Assembly (NCBI RefSeq): GCF_004154955.1 | Contig: NZ_CP011524.1 | Location: forward strand, 992,001 to 1,056,000 | Length of the DNA stretch: 64,000 nt | Direction: 5' to 3' | From: Intestinimonas butyriciproducens | GTDB taxonomy: Bacteria; Bacillota; Clostridia; Oscillospirales; Oscillospiraceae | Shown here: one piece after another, positions 9,685 through 18,479 of the stretch | How positions within the stretch are numbered: position 1 is the stretch's first letter | Layout of the letters: the number at the start of each line of letters is the position of its first letter | Position numbers and translations under genes: made by a program | The notes under the pieces: generated by a model | Told to the model about the DNA's origin: nothing | What the model saw: the letters and a program-made list of their open reading frames with translations, nothing else | The model's database searches: none

Positions 9685-9687
9685 CCT

Positions 9688-10263
9688 GTGGATGCCATGG
9701 AGTGTCTGTTTACCCGCCGCAGTATCCGAATGTACAAGCGCGACCCCATCCCGGAGGAGACCCTGAAAGAGATATTGGCTGCGGCAGCCTGCGCGCCCTC
9801 GGCGGTTAACATGCAGCATTGGTATTTTGTTGTGATCCGGACGCCGGAAAAGATGGAGGAGTTCCGGAAGGTGATGCGGGAAGTGAAGGAAAAATTCCAC
9901 CCCGTGCTCGTAGACCGCTTTCAGCGGCATCCGGAGACCCTCCAGGAGACAGAGACCTTTTTTACCAGTCTGGGCGGCGCTCCGGTCTGCGTACTGGCGT
10001 TTTTTCTGAAGGATAACTACCCCGATCGGGATGGGGCTATGCAGTCGGTGTCCGCGGCATTGGAAAATCTGATGCTGGCCGCCTGGGCCAAAGGGGTGGG
10101 CTCCTGCTGGATGAGCGCCGCCCAGCGTATGGGCTACAGCGACGAGATCCGGAGAAAATTTGCGCCCGGGAAGGGCGAGTTCGTGGCCGCCATCACCCTC
10201 GGATACCCGGACCAGGCGCCTAAAATGCCGCCCCGCCGGGAGGGCCGCTGCGACTTTATCTAA
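9688..10263 (+). CDS. Nitroreductase-family flavoprotein
   Basis: FMN-dependent oxidoreductase-like protein of 191 residues. It begins with the family signature CLFTRRSIRMYKRDPI and ACAPSAVNMQHWYFVV, and has GVGSCWM, where members contact the flavin. Start GTG at 9688 follows GAGGAGGA by 7 nt, only 3 nt after the recX stop; an ATG at 9697 is the alternative. The natural substrate is unknown. Its place between recX and rimO suggests co-transcription, not shared function. Confidence 0.87.
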   Translation: MDAMECLFTRRSIRMYKRDPIPEETLKEILAAAACAPSAVNMQHWYFVVIRTPEKMEEFRKVMREVKEKFHPVLVDRFQRHPETLQETETFFTSLGGAPVCVLAFFLKDNYPDRDGAMQSVSAALENLMLAAWAKGVGSCWMSAAQRMGYSDEIRRKFAPGKGEFVAAITLGYPDQAPKMPPRREGRCDFI

Positions 10264-10283
10264 ACCGCAAAGGAGACATTCTG

Positions 10284-11603
10284 TTGAAGGTTGCATTTAT
10301 ATCCCTGGGCTGTGCCAAAAATCTGGTGAACACCGAGCAGATGATGGCGCTGTGCCGGGAGGCAGGCTATACCGTGACCGGAGAGCCGGAGGGCGCTGAC
10401 GTGGCGGTGGTGAACACCTGCGGCTTTATCGACTCGGCCAAGAGCGAGGCCATCGATACGATCCTGTCCATCGCCCCCCTCAAGGAGCAGGGCAGGCTGG
10501 GCAAGCTGCTGGTGGCGGGCTGCCTCACCCAGCGGTATCAGGACGAGATTTTGGAGGAGCTCCCCGAGGTGGACGGCATCCTGGGGACCGGAAGCTATAC
10601 CGACATCGTCCCCGCCATTGAGGCCGTGCTGGAGGGAGATACCCCCACTTATTTCGGGGACATCGACCACACAATTGAGGATGGGAAACGCCTGGTCTCC
10701 ACGCCCGCCTATACAGCCTATCTGAAGATCGCGGAGGGCTGTGACAATCGCTGTGCCTACTGTGTCATCCCCTACCTGCGGGGCCGATACCGCAGCCGGC
10801 CCATGGAGTCCCTGCTGGAAGAAGCCAGGGGGCTGGCTGAGGGCGGGGTCCGGGAGCTCATGGTCATCGCCCAGGACATCACCCGCTATGGTACCGACCT
10901 CTATGGGAAGCGCCGACTGGCCGAGCTGCTGCGAGAACTGTGCCGGATGGACTTCCATTGGATCCGGCTCCACTACCTTTATCCGGATGAGATCGATCAG
11001 GAACTCATCGACGTCATCGCCGAAGAGCCCAAGATCGTCAAATATCTGGATATCCCCATCCAGCACCTCAGCGATAAAATCCTCAGGGCCATGAACCGCC
11101 GGGGGAACGGCGCGCTCATCAGCGACGTGATTTCCACGCTGCGGGAGGATATTCCGGACCTGGTACTGCGCACCTCCATCATTGTGGGATTCCCTGGCGA
11201 GGGGGAAGAGGAATTTGAAGAGCTCTGCCGCCTGCTGCCGGGGTACCATTTTCAGCGGGCAGGTGTGTTCACCTTCTCAGCGGAGGAGGGGGCCCCTGCC
11301 GCCGCCATGCCGGACCAGGTGCCGGAGGATGTGGCCAAACACCGCATGGAGCTGCTGGTAGACCTTCAGTCCAGGGTCATGGATCAGTGGAACGAGGACA
11401 GACTGGGCACGGTAATGGAGGTCCTGTGCGAGGGCTTCGACGGCGATATGGGCTGCTGGGTGGGGCGGACCTATGCTGACTCTCCGGATATTGATGGGCA
11501 TGTCTACTTCACCGCCGCCGGACAGATACCGGCGGGCACGTTTGTGAATGTGCGCATCACCGGCACGTCGGACGGAGACCTGACCGGAGAAATCGAGGAG
11601 TAG
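10284..11603 (+). CDS. rimO: Ribosomal protein S12 methylthiotransferase RimO
   Basis: Radical SAM enzyme that adds a methylthio group to the conserved Asp of ribosomal protein S12. The 439-residue protein has the N-terminal UPF0004 domain (SLGCAKNLVNTE, NTCGFIDSAK with cluster Cys residues), the radical SAM motif CDNRCAYC (C153, C157, C160) and a C-terminal TRAM domain. The start is TTG with AAAGGAG upstream. Its substrate S12 is encoded at 53.4 kb in this window, and the Asp-containing segment is present there. Confidence 0.95.
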   Translation: MKVAFISLGCAKNLVNTEQMMALCREAGYTVTGEPEGADVAVVNTCGFIDSAKSEAIDTILSIAPLKEQGRLGKLLVAGCLTQRYQDEILEELPEVDGILGTGSYTDIVPAIEAVLEGDTPTYFGDIDHTIEDGKRLVSTPAYTAYLKIAEGCDNRCAYCVIPYLRGRYRSRPMESLLEEARGLAEGGVRELMVIAQDITRYGTDLYGKRRLAELLRELCRMDFHWIRLHYLYPDEIDQELIDVIAEEPKIVKYLDIPIQHLSDKILRAMNRRGNGALISDVISTLREDIPDLVLRTSIIVGFPGEGEEEFEELCRLLPGYHFQRAGVFTFSAEEGAPAAAMPDQVPEDVAKHRMELLVDLQSRVMDQWNEDRLGTVMEVLCEGFDGDMGCWVGRTYADSPDIDGHVYFTAAGQIPAGTFVNVRITGTSDGDLTGEIEE

Positions 11604-11610
11604 GAACGAT

Positions 11611-12135
11611 ATGAATACGGCCAATAAGCTCACACTCACCCGGGTGGTCATGATCCCTATTTTCCTAGTGGTCCTCTACCTGGATTTTGCGTTCAACAAA
11701 TACATTGCCCTGGCGATTTTTATCCTGGCCAGCATCACCGATTTCATCGACGGCTATGTGGCCCGCCATTACAACCAGATCACGGATTTTGGAAAGTTCA
11801 TGGACCCATTGGCCGACAAGCTGCTGGTGGTCTCCGCCATGCTGTGGTTTGTGGAGGCGGGACAGATGCCGGCCTGGACGGTCCTGATCGTCGTGGCCAG
11901 GGAATTTGCCGTAACGGGGCTTCGGCTGGTGGCTGTGGACAACGGACGGGTCATTGCCGCCGGCTGGTCGGGTAAGGTAAAAACCGCTACCACCATGGTC
12001 TGTATCTGCCTGATGCTCCTGCCCATCCCGGCGGCGCTCAATGCCGTTTGCGTGGCGCTGATCGTGGCTACCACGGTCTATTCCGGGGCGGAGTATTTTA
12101 TCAAAAACCGTGACGTACTCAATTGGAAGAAGTAA
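11611..12135 (+). CDS. pgsA: CDP-diacylglycerol-glycerol-3-phosphate 3-phosphatidyltransferase
   Basis: Membrane enzyme making phosphatidylglycerophosphate, the precursor of phosphatidylglycerol. The 174-residue protein has the CDP-alcohol phosphotransferase motif spread over DFIDGYVARHYNQITDFGKFMDPLADK, which is the D-G-x2-A-R-x8-G-x3-D-x3-D pattern of the family, and four or five hydrophobic helices. It starts 7 nt after rimO and ends the operon at a strong terminator. rimO-pgsA adjacency is common in Firmicutes. Confidence 0.94.
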   Translation: MNTANKLTLTRVVMIPIFLVVLYLDFAFNKYIALAIFILASITDFIDGYVARHYNQITDFGKFMDPLADKLLVVSAMLWFVEAGQMPAWTVLIVVAREFAVTGLRLVAVDNGRVIAAGWSGKVKTATTMVCICLMLLPIPAALNAVCVALIVATTVYSGAEYFIKNRDVLNWKK

Positions 12136-12140
12136 TGTAC

Positions 12141-12179
12141 CATAAAAGCGGCGGCCCCATCGGGGCCGCCGCTTTTATG
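12141..12179. terminator. Bidirectional terminator between pgsA and the zinc-ribbon gene
   Basis: An 18-bp perfect stem with a 3-nt loop (CATAAAAGCGG... paired with ...CCGCTTTTATG). A/T tracts on both sides let it serve the plus-strand operon and the minus-strand gene. Confidence 0.9.
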
Positions 12180-12193
12180 GTTTGAAATTGGTT

Positions 12194-12700
12194 TTACACA
12201 GACGCCAAGAGGAAGCCCAGGATCAGAAGAAAAAGATTCCAGAGGGCGAGGGCGGTCAGAATGGCGCCCACGGTTTTCCAGAACGAGAGGGGGCGGGGGA
12301 AATGCAAAGGTACAGACTGCGGCGAGCAGGAACAGATTGGCTGGGCACGGGAGAGGCGCCCGGGGACAGCATCTTCATCCAGATAGACGGATAAGCTGTT
12401 TCCACGGCCGAATCGCTGTGCGGTTTCCATACACGCGGCACAGGAAAGCGCCCGCTGAACTACCAGCGGCGTCTGGCCGCGCAGTGTGGCGGTTTCCTCC
12501 TCCGCACACCCCATCAGCTCTCCCAGAAGGGCAGCCAGATTCGGGTCGTTGAAGTCGGCCTCTTCCAGAACAAGCGCGCAGGAGAGCTGCTCCAGATCAT
12601 CGGGCAGCTTCCGGGGATGCAGAGGCCGGCCGCAGTGCGGGCAGACCGGGGCTTGATCGGAGACTGCGCTCAGGCAGTCCGGGCAACGGACCAGGGGCAT
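12194..12700 (-). CDS. Zinc-ribbon membrane protein
   Basis: A 168-residue protein of unknown function. It opens with a zinc ribbon of two CxxC pairs (RCPDC and VCPHCG), continues with a polar central region that contains extra Cys residues (LSCAACMET, ICSC), and ends in one hydrophobic segment (ILTALALWNLFLLILGFLL), so it is probably a tail-anchored membrane protein. The ATG at 12700 is preceded by AAAAGGATG; the upstream in-frame extension has no ribosome site. Confidence 0.65.
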   Translation of the reverse strand: MPLVRCPDCLSAVSDQAPVCPHCGRPLHPRKLPDDLEQLSCALVLEEADFNDPNLAALLGELMGCAEEETATLRGQTPLVVQRALSCAACMETAQRFGRGNSLSVYLDEDAVPGRLSRAQPICSCSPQSVPLHFPRPLSFWKTVGAILTALALWNLFLLILGFLLASV

Positions 12701-12913
12701 ACGGCTCACATCCTTTTTCGGTTGATAAGGGGGCCCGCCCGGCGGATAACCGGGAAAAAGGGGAAAAGACACTATCCGGTCGGGTGGGGAAAACATCCTG
12801 CGGGCGGAACAGAAAGTCCTAAAAGAATATCGACTGTATCAGGTAATATGTTACATATCGGGGAACTTTTTTGAAAGATAAACGTCTACTCGGGTGAAAA
12901 GGAGGGAGCGCAT

Positions 12914-13912
12914 ATGCGCCACATCCGGCTGGCCTTCTATTCCGCCGCCCATTTTTGGGTGGATCTCTCCTGCGCGCTGCTGTTGCTGGGGGTGGTCTGT
13001 CCGGAGGCGGACCCGGTCCGGTGCATCCTCCTCTATAACTTCTCAGCCTTTGCCGTTCAGATGCCCATTGGTCTGCTGGCAGACCGGCTGAACCGGAATC
13101 ATCAAGTGGCGGCCGCGGGCTGCGGGCTGGTGGCTGCGGCCTGGTTTCTCACCAAAGGGGCAGAGGCGGCTGTACTTGCGGGAGTGGGGAACGCCCTCTT
13201 TCACGTGGGAGGCGGACTGGATACAATGAACCGGAGCGGCGAAAAGGCGGGGCCGCTGGGAGTTTTCGTCTCGCCGGGAGCGGCGGGGCTTTTCCTCGGG
13301 GCTGCGGCCAGGGGTGCGGCAGAGGCGCTTGCACTGCCAGTATGCGGCGTCTTGGTCGCCGCGGCTGTGCTCATCCTCCTGTGGTGCCGGGGGCGGGAGA
13401 ACCCACCGGCAGCCCTGCCGGAGGGGAGGGGGAAATGGCTTCCAGCGCTGCTATGCCTGCTGCTGGTGGTGGTGCTGCGCTCCTGGAACGGCTTTCTGTT
13501 TCGCTTCCCCTGGAAAGGGGCGCTAGGGGCGCCGTTGACATGCGCCGTGGTACTGGGAAAGACGGCGGGCGGACTGGCGGCGGACCGATTTGGGACCAGC
13601 CGGACGGCAGCAATCACGCTGGGACTCTCGGCGTTTTGTTTTCTGGGGTCCGATTGGGCGCCGATAGGGCTTTTGGGCGTGTTTCTCTTCCAAATGACGA
13701 TGCCTCTCACTCTGTGGGCGGCGGGCCAGCTGCTGCCCAGCGCCAAAGGGCTGGCGTTTGGAGTGCTTACCTTTGGGCTTTTTCTGGGGGCGCTACCCAC
13801 GCATCTGGGCTGGGAGCCGATAATGCCCGGTCCGGAGGTCTATGCCGCCACGGCCCTCCTATCTCTGCCACTGCTGTGCTATGGGCTATGTACAGCCCAG
13901 AAAAGAAGGTGA
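12914..13912 (+). CDS. MFS-like multi-spanning membrane protein
   Basis: A 332-residue protein with about ten hydrophobic segments, arranged like a shortened major facilitator. GLLADRLNRNHQ in the N-terminal half resembles the loop 2-3 motif A (G-x3-D-R-x-G-R), and GLAADRFGTSRT repeats it in the second half. Such proteins move small solutes; the substrate is unknown. AAAAGGAGGGA lies upstream of the ATG. Two small membrane/secreted genes follow within 12 nt each, so the three form one unit. Confidence 0.7.
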   Translation: MRHIRLAFYSAAHFWVDLSCALLLLGVVCPEADPVRCILLYNFSAFAVQMPIGLLADRLNRNHQVAAAGCGLVAAAWFLTKGAEAAVLAGVGNALFHVGGGLDTMNRSGEKAGPLGVFVSPGAAGLFLGAAARGAAEALALPVCGVLVAAAVLILLWCRGRENPPAALPEGRGKWLPALLCLLLVVVLRSWNGFLFRFPWKGALGAPLTCAVVLGKTAGGLAADRFGTSRTAAITLGLSAFCFLGSDWAPIGLLGVFLFQMTMPLTLWAAGQLLPSAKGLAFGVLTFGLFLGALPTHLGWEPIMPGPEVYAATALLSLPLLCYGLCTAQKRR

Positions 13913-13916
13913 GGAT

Positions 13917-14231
13917 ATGCTGGGGATTCTGTCTGCTTCCCTGGCGCTTACCTTGCTCCTGGAGACGACAGCGGCTGCCCTATGGGGGCTCCGGAGGCAG
14001 AATCTGCTCCTGGGGGTGATGGTGAACCTGCTCACCAATCCCGCGGCAGTGCTGCTCCACCAGCTTTTTCCCGGATGGGGTGTCACCCTGGTCCTGGAGG
14101 GAGCGGTGGTGATGATTGAGGGGGCCTATTATGCCAAGTATGGACTGCGGATCCGGCACCCCTGGCTGCTGTCTCTCAGCGCAAATGCCCTCTCTTTTGG
14201 AGTGGGGGTTGTTATCAATCGACTGTTGTGA
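13917..14231 (+). CDS. Small membrane protein, unknown function
   Basis: A 104-residue hydrophobic protein with three or four predicted membrane helices (from MLGILSASLALTLLLETT). It starts 4 nt after the MFS-like gene with AAGGTGAGG as its ribosome site. The longer frame from 13842 overlaps the previous gene and has no site. I do not recognise the family. Co-location suggests it works with its two neighbours at the membrane. Confidence 0.65.
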   Translation: MLGILSASLALTLLLETTAAALWGLRRQNLLLGVMVNLLTNPAAVLLHQLFPGWGVTLVLEGAVVMIEGAYYAKYGLRIRHPWLLSLSANALSFGVGVVINRLL

Positions 14232-14243
14232 GGAGGTCTTTGC

Positions 14244-15038
14244 ATGAAACGAGGGTGCGCGCTGCTTCTGACCCTATTGCTGTTGGGAACCACGGCAACG
14301 GCCGATGTGCTCATCGAGCCGTCGGACGATTTTTACCGTACCCATGCGGAAGAATGTGAATACCTCGATCGAAGCTATACGGCCAATGGAAAAGCGGGGT
14401 ATGTTGCGCTCTATCAGAGCCCGAAATCATCTCGGCAAAGGGAGACCGTGGGTAACGGCGCGGTCCTGCGCGGCAGGTGGATCTACCGTGGGACGTGGCT
14501 GGCCGTGGAGGAGGAGGATAGCGAGGAGCTCCGAGGCTGGGTGGAGCTCTCCGAGTGTGTCCCGGTGGCCGACTACCTCTCCTTTGAAGAGGTCCATGGG
14601 GGAGAGTTTGTACCCTATGACCGTGCCCTGGATACCAATTTCGCAGATATTGAGAATGTGGTGCTATGGACCTATCCCGGTTCCGGGAAGATCGCCTGGG
14701 CAGAGGCAGACGCCCGGTGGTTCCGGGAAAACGTCACGCCCGCCGAGGCATTTTCCCAATGCTGGGAAGACGGTGAGGGCCGTCTGTGGGGGTTCGTAAA
14801 CTACTGCTATGGGTGGAGAAACACCTGGGTCTGTCTCTCAGACCCGGACAACACGGATTTGGCCGCCGACCCAGAGGTGTTGCCGGAGAAAATGGTCTAC
14901 TATCCGGCGGCGGACCCTGTGCCCGCTCCCTCCAGCGGTGTGTCCGGCCTGGCGGCGGTGCTGGTGGTCCTGGTGGTTGCGGGTACCGCCGTGCTGATCC
15001 CGGTGGTGTGCCGGGGCGGCAGACGCCCCGGAGAGTGA
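14244..15038 (+). CDS. Secreted, C-terminally anchored protein, unknown function
   Basis: A 264-residue protein with a signal peptide (MKRGCALLLTLLLLGTTATA, then D) and a C-terminal hydrophobic anchor (LAAVLVVLVVAGTAVLIPVV) followed by a basic tail. The extracytoplasmic part contains an SH3-like stretch (ALYQSP...GAVLRGRWIYRGTWLAVEE...GWVELSE). This resembles Gram-positive surface proteins that gauge the wall or bind ligands. It begins 12 nt after the previous gene. The specific role is unknown. Confidence 0.65.
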   Translation: MKRGCALLLTLLLLGTTATADVLIEPSDDFYRTHAEECEYLDRSYTANGKAGYVALYQSPKSSRQRETVGNGAVLRGRWIYRGTWLAVEEEDSEELRGWVELSECVPVADYLSFEEVHGGEFVPYDRALDTNFADIENVVLWTYPGSGKIAWAEADARWFRENVTPAEAFSQCWEDGEGRLWGFVNYCYGWRNTWVCLSDPDNTDLAADPEVLPEKMVYYPAADPVPAPSSGVSGLAAVLVVLVVAGTAVLIPVVCRGGRRPGE

Positions 15039-15089
15039 GCGCGGCGCGGAAGAAAAAGCAGCCGATCTGGAAGGAGGGCCGGGTTTCGC

Positions 15090-15118
15090 TTGCAATATCT
15101 GCGCTTTTCGAGTATAAT
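15090..15118 (+). promoter_or_regulatory. Sigma-A promoter of leuS
   Basis: TTGCAA (15090-15095), 17-nt spacer, TATAAT (15113-15118). It is followed about 60 nt later by the leuS start. No T-box leader fits in the short untranslated region. Confidence 0.85.
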
Positions 15119-15185
15119 ATCAAAGATTGAAACAGTGGGCGGGAACGGCGCCCGCCGGACGATAAGATACGAGGAAGTGCAGAAG

Positions 15186-17615
15186 ATGAAGTACGATTTT
15201 GCCAGCATCGAACCCAAGTGGCAGAAGAAATGGCTGGAAGAGAAGACCTTCCACTGCGAGAATCACAGCAGCGACAAACCTAAATTCTATGCGTTGGTAG
15301 AGTTCCCTTATCCCTCCGGTCAGGGGCTCCATGTGGGGCATGCCCGCCCCTACACCGCTATGGACGTGGTGGCGCGCAAACGCCGGATGGATGGCTATAA
15401 CGTTCTTTTCCCCATGGGATACGACGCCTTTGGCCTGCCCACAGAGAATTACGCCATCAAAAACCACATCCATCCCGCCAAGGTGACGCACGATAATATC
15501 CAGAACTTCCGGAGGCAGCTCCAGATGCTGGGCTATTCCTTTGACTGGGACCGGGAGATCAACACCACCGATCCGGCCTACTACAAGTGGACCCAGTGGA
15601 TCTTCCTTCAGCTTTACAAGCACGGCCTTGCCTATAAGACGACAATGCCCGTGAACTGGTGCACCTCCTGCAAGTGCGTGTTGGCCAACGAAGAGGTGGT
15701 GGAGGGGGTATGTGAGCGCTGCGGATCTCCTGTCATAAGAAAAGAGAAGAGCCAGTGGATGCTGAAAATCACAGAATATGCCCAGCGGCTCATCGATGAC
15801 CTGGATGGGCTGGACTTCATCGAGCGGGTGAAGATCCAGCAGAAAAACTGGATCGGCCGGTCCACTGGCGCGGAAGTTGCTTTCAAAGCAACCACCGGAG
15901 ACGACATCGTGGTGTTTACCACCCGGCCGGATACCCTTTTCGGTGCCACCTATATGGTGCTCTCCCCAGAGCATGAGCTGCTCAAGAAGTGGATGTCCCT
16001 GCTGGGCAATGCGGACGAGGTGAAGGCCTATCAGGCGGCTGCGGCCTCCAAGTCCGATTTGGAGCGCACCGAGCTCAATAAGGAAAAGACCGGCGTATGT
16101 CTGGATGGTGTGAAGGGTGTCAACCCCGTGAATGGAAGAGAAATCCCGATTTTCATCTCCGACTATGTCCTGGCAACCTACGGTACCGGCGCCATTATGG
16201 CGGTGCCCGCCCACGATGACCGCGACTGGGAATTCGCCAAGAAGTTTGGCTGTGAGATCATTGAGGTGGTATCCGGCGGCGAGGATGTGCAGAAGGCTGC
16301 TTTTACCGCCAAGGACGAGACCGGTATCCTGGTGAACTCCGAGTTCCTGAACGGGCTCACCGTCAAAGATGCCATTCCAGTCATTACCAAGTGGCTGGAG
16401 GAGAAGGGCATCGGCAAGGCCAAGGTCAACTACAAGCTCCGGGACTGGGTATTCTCCCGCCAGCGCTACTGGGGTGAGCCCATCCCCATGGTCTACTGCG
16501 AAACATGCGGCTGGCAGCCCCTGCCCGAAGATCAGCTTCCCCTGCTCCTCCCGGATGTGGAGAGCTATGAGCCCACGGACGACGGTGAAAGCCCCCTCTC
16601 CAAGATGACGGAATGGGTGAGCACCACCTGTCCGCACTGTGGCGGCCCCGCCCGGCGGGAGACGGATACGATGCCGCAGTGGGCCGGTTCCTCCTGGTAT
16701 TTCCTGCGGTATATGGACCCCTGCAACGACAAGGCGCTGGCCTCCCAGGAGGCCATGGCCTATTGGTCTCCGGTGGATTGGTACAATGGAGGAATGGAGC
16801 ATACCACGCTGCATCTCCTCTACTCCCGGTTCTGGCACAAATTCCTCTATGATATCGGCGTGGTCCCCACGAAGGAGCCCTACCAGAAGCGCACCAGCCA
16901 CGGCATGATTCTGGGCGAGGGCGGCGAGAAGATGTCCAAGAGCCGCGGCAACGTCATCAATCCCAATGACGTAGTGGCCCAGTACGGCGCGGACACCATG
17001 CGCCTTTACATCATGTTTATCGGGGACTTTGAGAAGGCGGCCGCCTGGAGCGACAACGCGGTCAAGGGTTGCAAGCGATTCCTGGATCGGGTATGGAACC
17101 TGATGGATGCCTGTACGGACAGCTTGGACTATATGCCGGTCAATGAGCTGGCTATTCACAAGGCCATTAAGAAGGTGTCCTCCGACATCGAGGCGATGAA
17201 GTTCAACACTGCCATTGCCGCGCTGATGTCTCTCGTCAACGATTTTTATGCCAATGGCTGTTCCAAGGGAGATATGAGCGCGCTGCTGATGATGCTCTCT
17301 CCCTTCGCGCCCCATATGGTAGAGGAGATGTGGGAGCTCCTGGGCTTTGCCGCAGAGAGGGGCATGGCGTGTCGCCAGCCCTGGCCTGCATATGACGAGA
17401 GTAAGACCATTGAGGCCGAGGTCACCCTGGCCGTTCAGGTGGGCGGCAAGCTGAAGGGAACCGTCAGCGTACCCGTGGACAGCGATGACCAGACCTGCGT
17501 GGACGCCGCCCTGGCGCTGGACAAGGTGGCCAAGATGCTGGAGACGATGACGGTGGTTAAGACCATCGTAGTCAAAAACAAGCTGGTCAATGTGGTGATG
17601 AAACCAAAGGCGTGA
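15186..17615 (+). CDS. leuS: Leucine-tRNA ligase
   Basis: Class I aminoacyl-tRNA synthetase charging tRNA-Leu. The 809-residue protein has the HIGH motif as HVGH (residues 49-52), a Cys-rich zinc knuckle ([10 protein letters not shown]... CERCGSP), the CP1 editing domain with [13 protein letters not shown], and KMSKS at 582-586. The ATG at 15186 gives the usual [16 protein letters not shown] start; the open frame upstream of it is leader. Transcription comes from the promoter at 15090. The window also encodes its substrate tRNA-Leu(CAA). Confidence 0.97.
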   Translation: MKYDFASIEPKWQKKWLEEKTFHCENHSSDKPKFYALVEFPYPSGQGLHVGHARPYTAMDVVARKRRMDGYNVLFPMGYDAFGLPTENYAIKNHIHPAKVTHDNIQNFRRQLQMLGYSFDWDREINTTDPAYYKWTQWIFLQLYKHGLAYKTTMPVNWCTSCKCVLANEEVVEGVCERCGSPVIRKEKSQWMLKITEYAQRLIDDLDGLDFIERVKIQQKNWIGRSTGAEVAFKATTGDDIVVFTTRPDTLFGATYMVLSPEHELLKKWMSLLGNADEVKAYQAAAASKSDLERTELNKEKTGVCLDGVKGVNPVNGREIPIFISDYVLATYGTGAIMAVPAHDDRDWEFAKKFGCEIIEVVSGGEDVQKAAFTAKDETGILVNSEFLNGLTVKDAIPVITKWLEEKGIGKAKVNYKLRDWVFSRQRYWGEPIPMVYCETCGWQPLPEDQLPLLLPDVESYEPTDDGESPLSKMTEWVSTTCPHCGGPARRETDTMPQWAGSSWYFLRYMDPCNDKALASQEAMAYWSPVDWYNGGMEHTTLHLLYSRFWHKFLYDIGVVPTKEPYQKRTSHGMILGEGGEKMSKSRGNVINPNDVVAQYGADTMRLYIMFIGDFEKAAAWSDNAVKGCKRFLDRVWNLMDACTDSLDYMPVNELAIHKAIKKVSSDIEAMKFNTAIAALMSLVNDFYANGCSKGDMSALLMMLSPFAPHMVEEMWELLGFAAERGMACRQPWPAYDESKTIEAEVTLAVQVGGKLKGTVSVPVDSDDQTCVDAALALDKVAKMLETMTVVKTIVVKNKLVNVVMKPKA

Positions 17616-17706
17616 GCTCATTTGCCCTTGGGTGCCATACAGGTTTCAGATAAATGACAGAGATATCCCCAAATTTAATAGATCTGTAATATCTGAAGCC
17701 TTTTCA

Positions 17707-17816
17707 TTTAACATCTTGCGGGTATTATAATACCCGCAAGAGACAGTTTCTTTCCTTTCATTGTATCCTCTTTTCTTAGGCGAAGCCGGACGTCAGGGAG
17801 CGGACGTCCGGCTTTT
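17707..17816 (+). repeat. Copy A of a duplicated RNA-like element
   Basis: Matches the minus strand of 948-1067 along its length. This copy contains a perfect 26-bp palindrome (17715-17740, CTTGCGGGTATTA and its complement). It then has the shared GCAAGAGACA and TTTCATTGTATCCTCTTT stretches and ends in a GC hairpin with an AGGGAGCG loop. It lies between leuS and the next gene without any coding potential. Confidence 0.5.
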
Positions 17817-17817
17817 G
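17783..17817 (+). terminator. Intrinsic terminator at the end of element A
   Basis: A 12-bp perfect stem AAGCCGGACGTC (17783-17794) and GACGTCCGGCTT (17803-17814) with an 8-nt loop and TTTT following. It could end leuS transcription, a short RNA, or both. Confidence 0.75.
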
Positions 17818-17951
17818 CTTTATACAGAGGGGAGGCGCCTTTCCGTGTCATAAAACTGATACATCCCCTTTCCGACCAGGGGATTCGGCCAAAAATGATG
17901 TTACTGATATTGAAATTTGGTTAAATTTTGGTTAATTCAGCACAGAATCCC

Positions 17952-17980
17952 TTGCGCCTTAGTAGGATGCGGTATAGAAT
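17952..17980 (+). promoter_or_regulatory. Promoter of the Cys-tailed protein gene
   Basis: TTGCGC (17952-17957), 17-nt spacer, TAGAAT (17975-17980), 44 nt before the ATG. Confidence 0.6.
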
Positions 17981-18023
17981 AAGACCAGAATCCCAAAGAA
18001 AACGAATTTAGGAGGTTTTTCAT

Positions 18024-18431
18024 ATGACTTCTTTTGACGAGCTGAAATCCAAGGCGCTGGACCTGGCGCAGGCGGGGGCCGCCAAAGCCAAAGAGCTCAC
18101 CGACATCGCCAAGCTGAACATCGCCAATTCCGCCGAAGAGGATGCCATCCGCAAAGCCTATATCGATCTGGGCAAGCTGTATTATGCGGAGCGTGGCATG
18201 GCACCCGAAGGGGCTTATATGTCCCTGTGTGAGAAGATCACCGCGTCCAAACAGAAGATCGAGGAGAACAAGGCCAAGATTGCGGAGATGAAGGCTGCTG
18301 GCAACATTGACGATGATGTGGTGGTCTCCACCTGCGACTGCGGGTGCAGTTGTGACGTGCCGGAAACCGAGGTGCCTCATGAAGAGCCCCCGGTGGTGGA
18401 ACCTCTGGCCCATGATGGGACCAAAGAGTAA
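18024..18431 (+). CDS. Coiled-coil protein with Cys-rich segment, unknown function
   Basis: A 135-residue soluble protein. The N-terminal 90 residues form amphipathic helices (LKSKALDLAQAGAAKAKELTD, LCEKITASKQKIEENKAKIAEMK), as in a group of Firmicutes proteins that end in a zinc ribbon. In place of the ribbon this one has CDCGCSCD followed by an acidic tail, so metal binding by tightly spaced Cys is possible. AGGAGG lies upstream of the ATG. It is a single gene with its own promoter and terminator. The role is unknown. Confidence 0.7.
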   Translation: MTSFDELKSKALDLAQAGAAKAKELTDIAKLNIANSAEEDAIRKAYIDLGKLYYAERGMAPEGAYMSLCEKITASKQKIEENKAKIAEMKAAGNIDDDVVVSTCDCGCSCDVPETEVPHEEPPVVEPLAHDGTKE

Positions 18432-18443
18432 CACTTGAAGGAT

Positions 18444-18479
18444 AAAAACGGCGGACCGCATTAGCGGTCCGCCGTTTTT
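18444..18479. terminator. Terminator shared by 18024 (+) and the EamA gene (-)
   Basis: A 16-bp perfect stem (AAAAACGGCGGACCGC with its complement) and an ATTA loop; A and T runs on both ends make it bidirectional. The last bases overlap the stop of the minus-strand EamA gene. Confidence 0.88.

Noticed and set aside
15039-15185. T-box leader before leuS
   Set aside because: Only about 60 nt separate the promoter from the start, and no T-box core or antiterminator is visible.
15120-17621. An 833-residue open frame on the minus strand opposite leuS
   Set aside because: It mirrors leuS codons in GC-rich DNA; leuS motifs are unmistakable.
17707-17731. Sigma-B-type promoter in element A
   Set aside because: TTTAA and GGGTAT occur, but the gap of about 8 nt is too short for the known 12-15 nt spacing.
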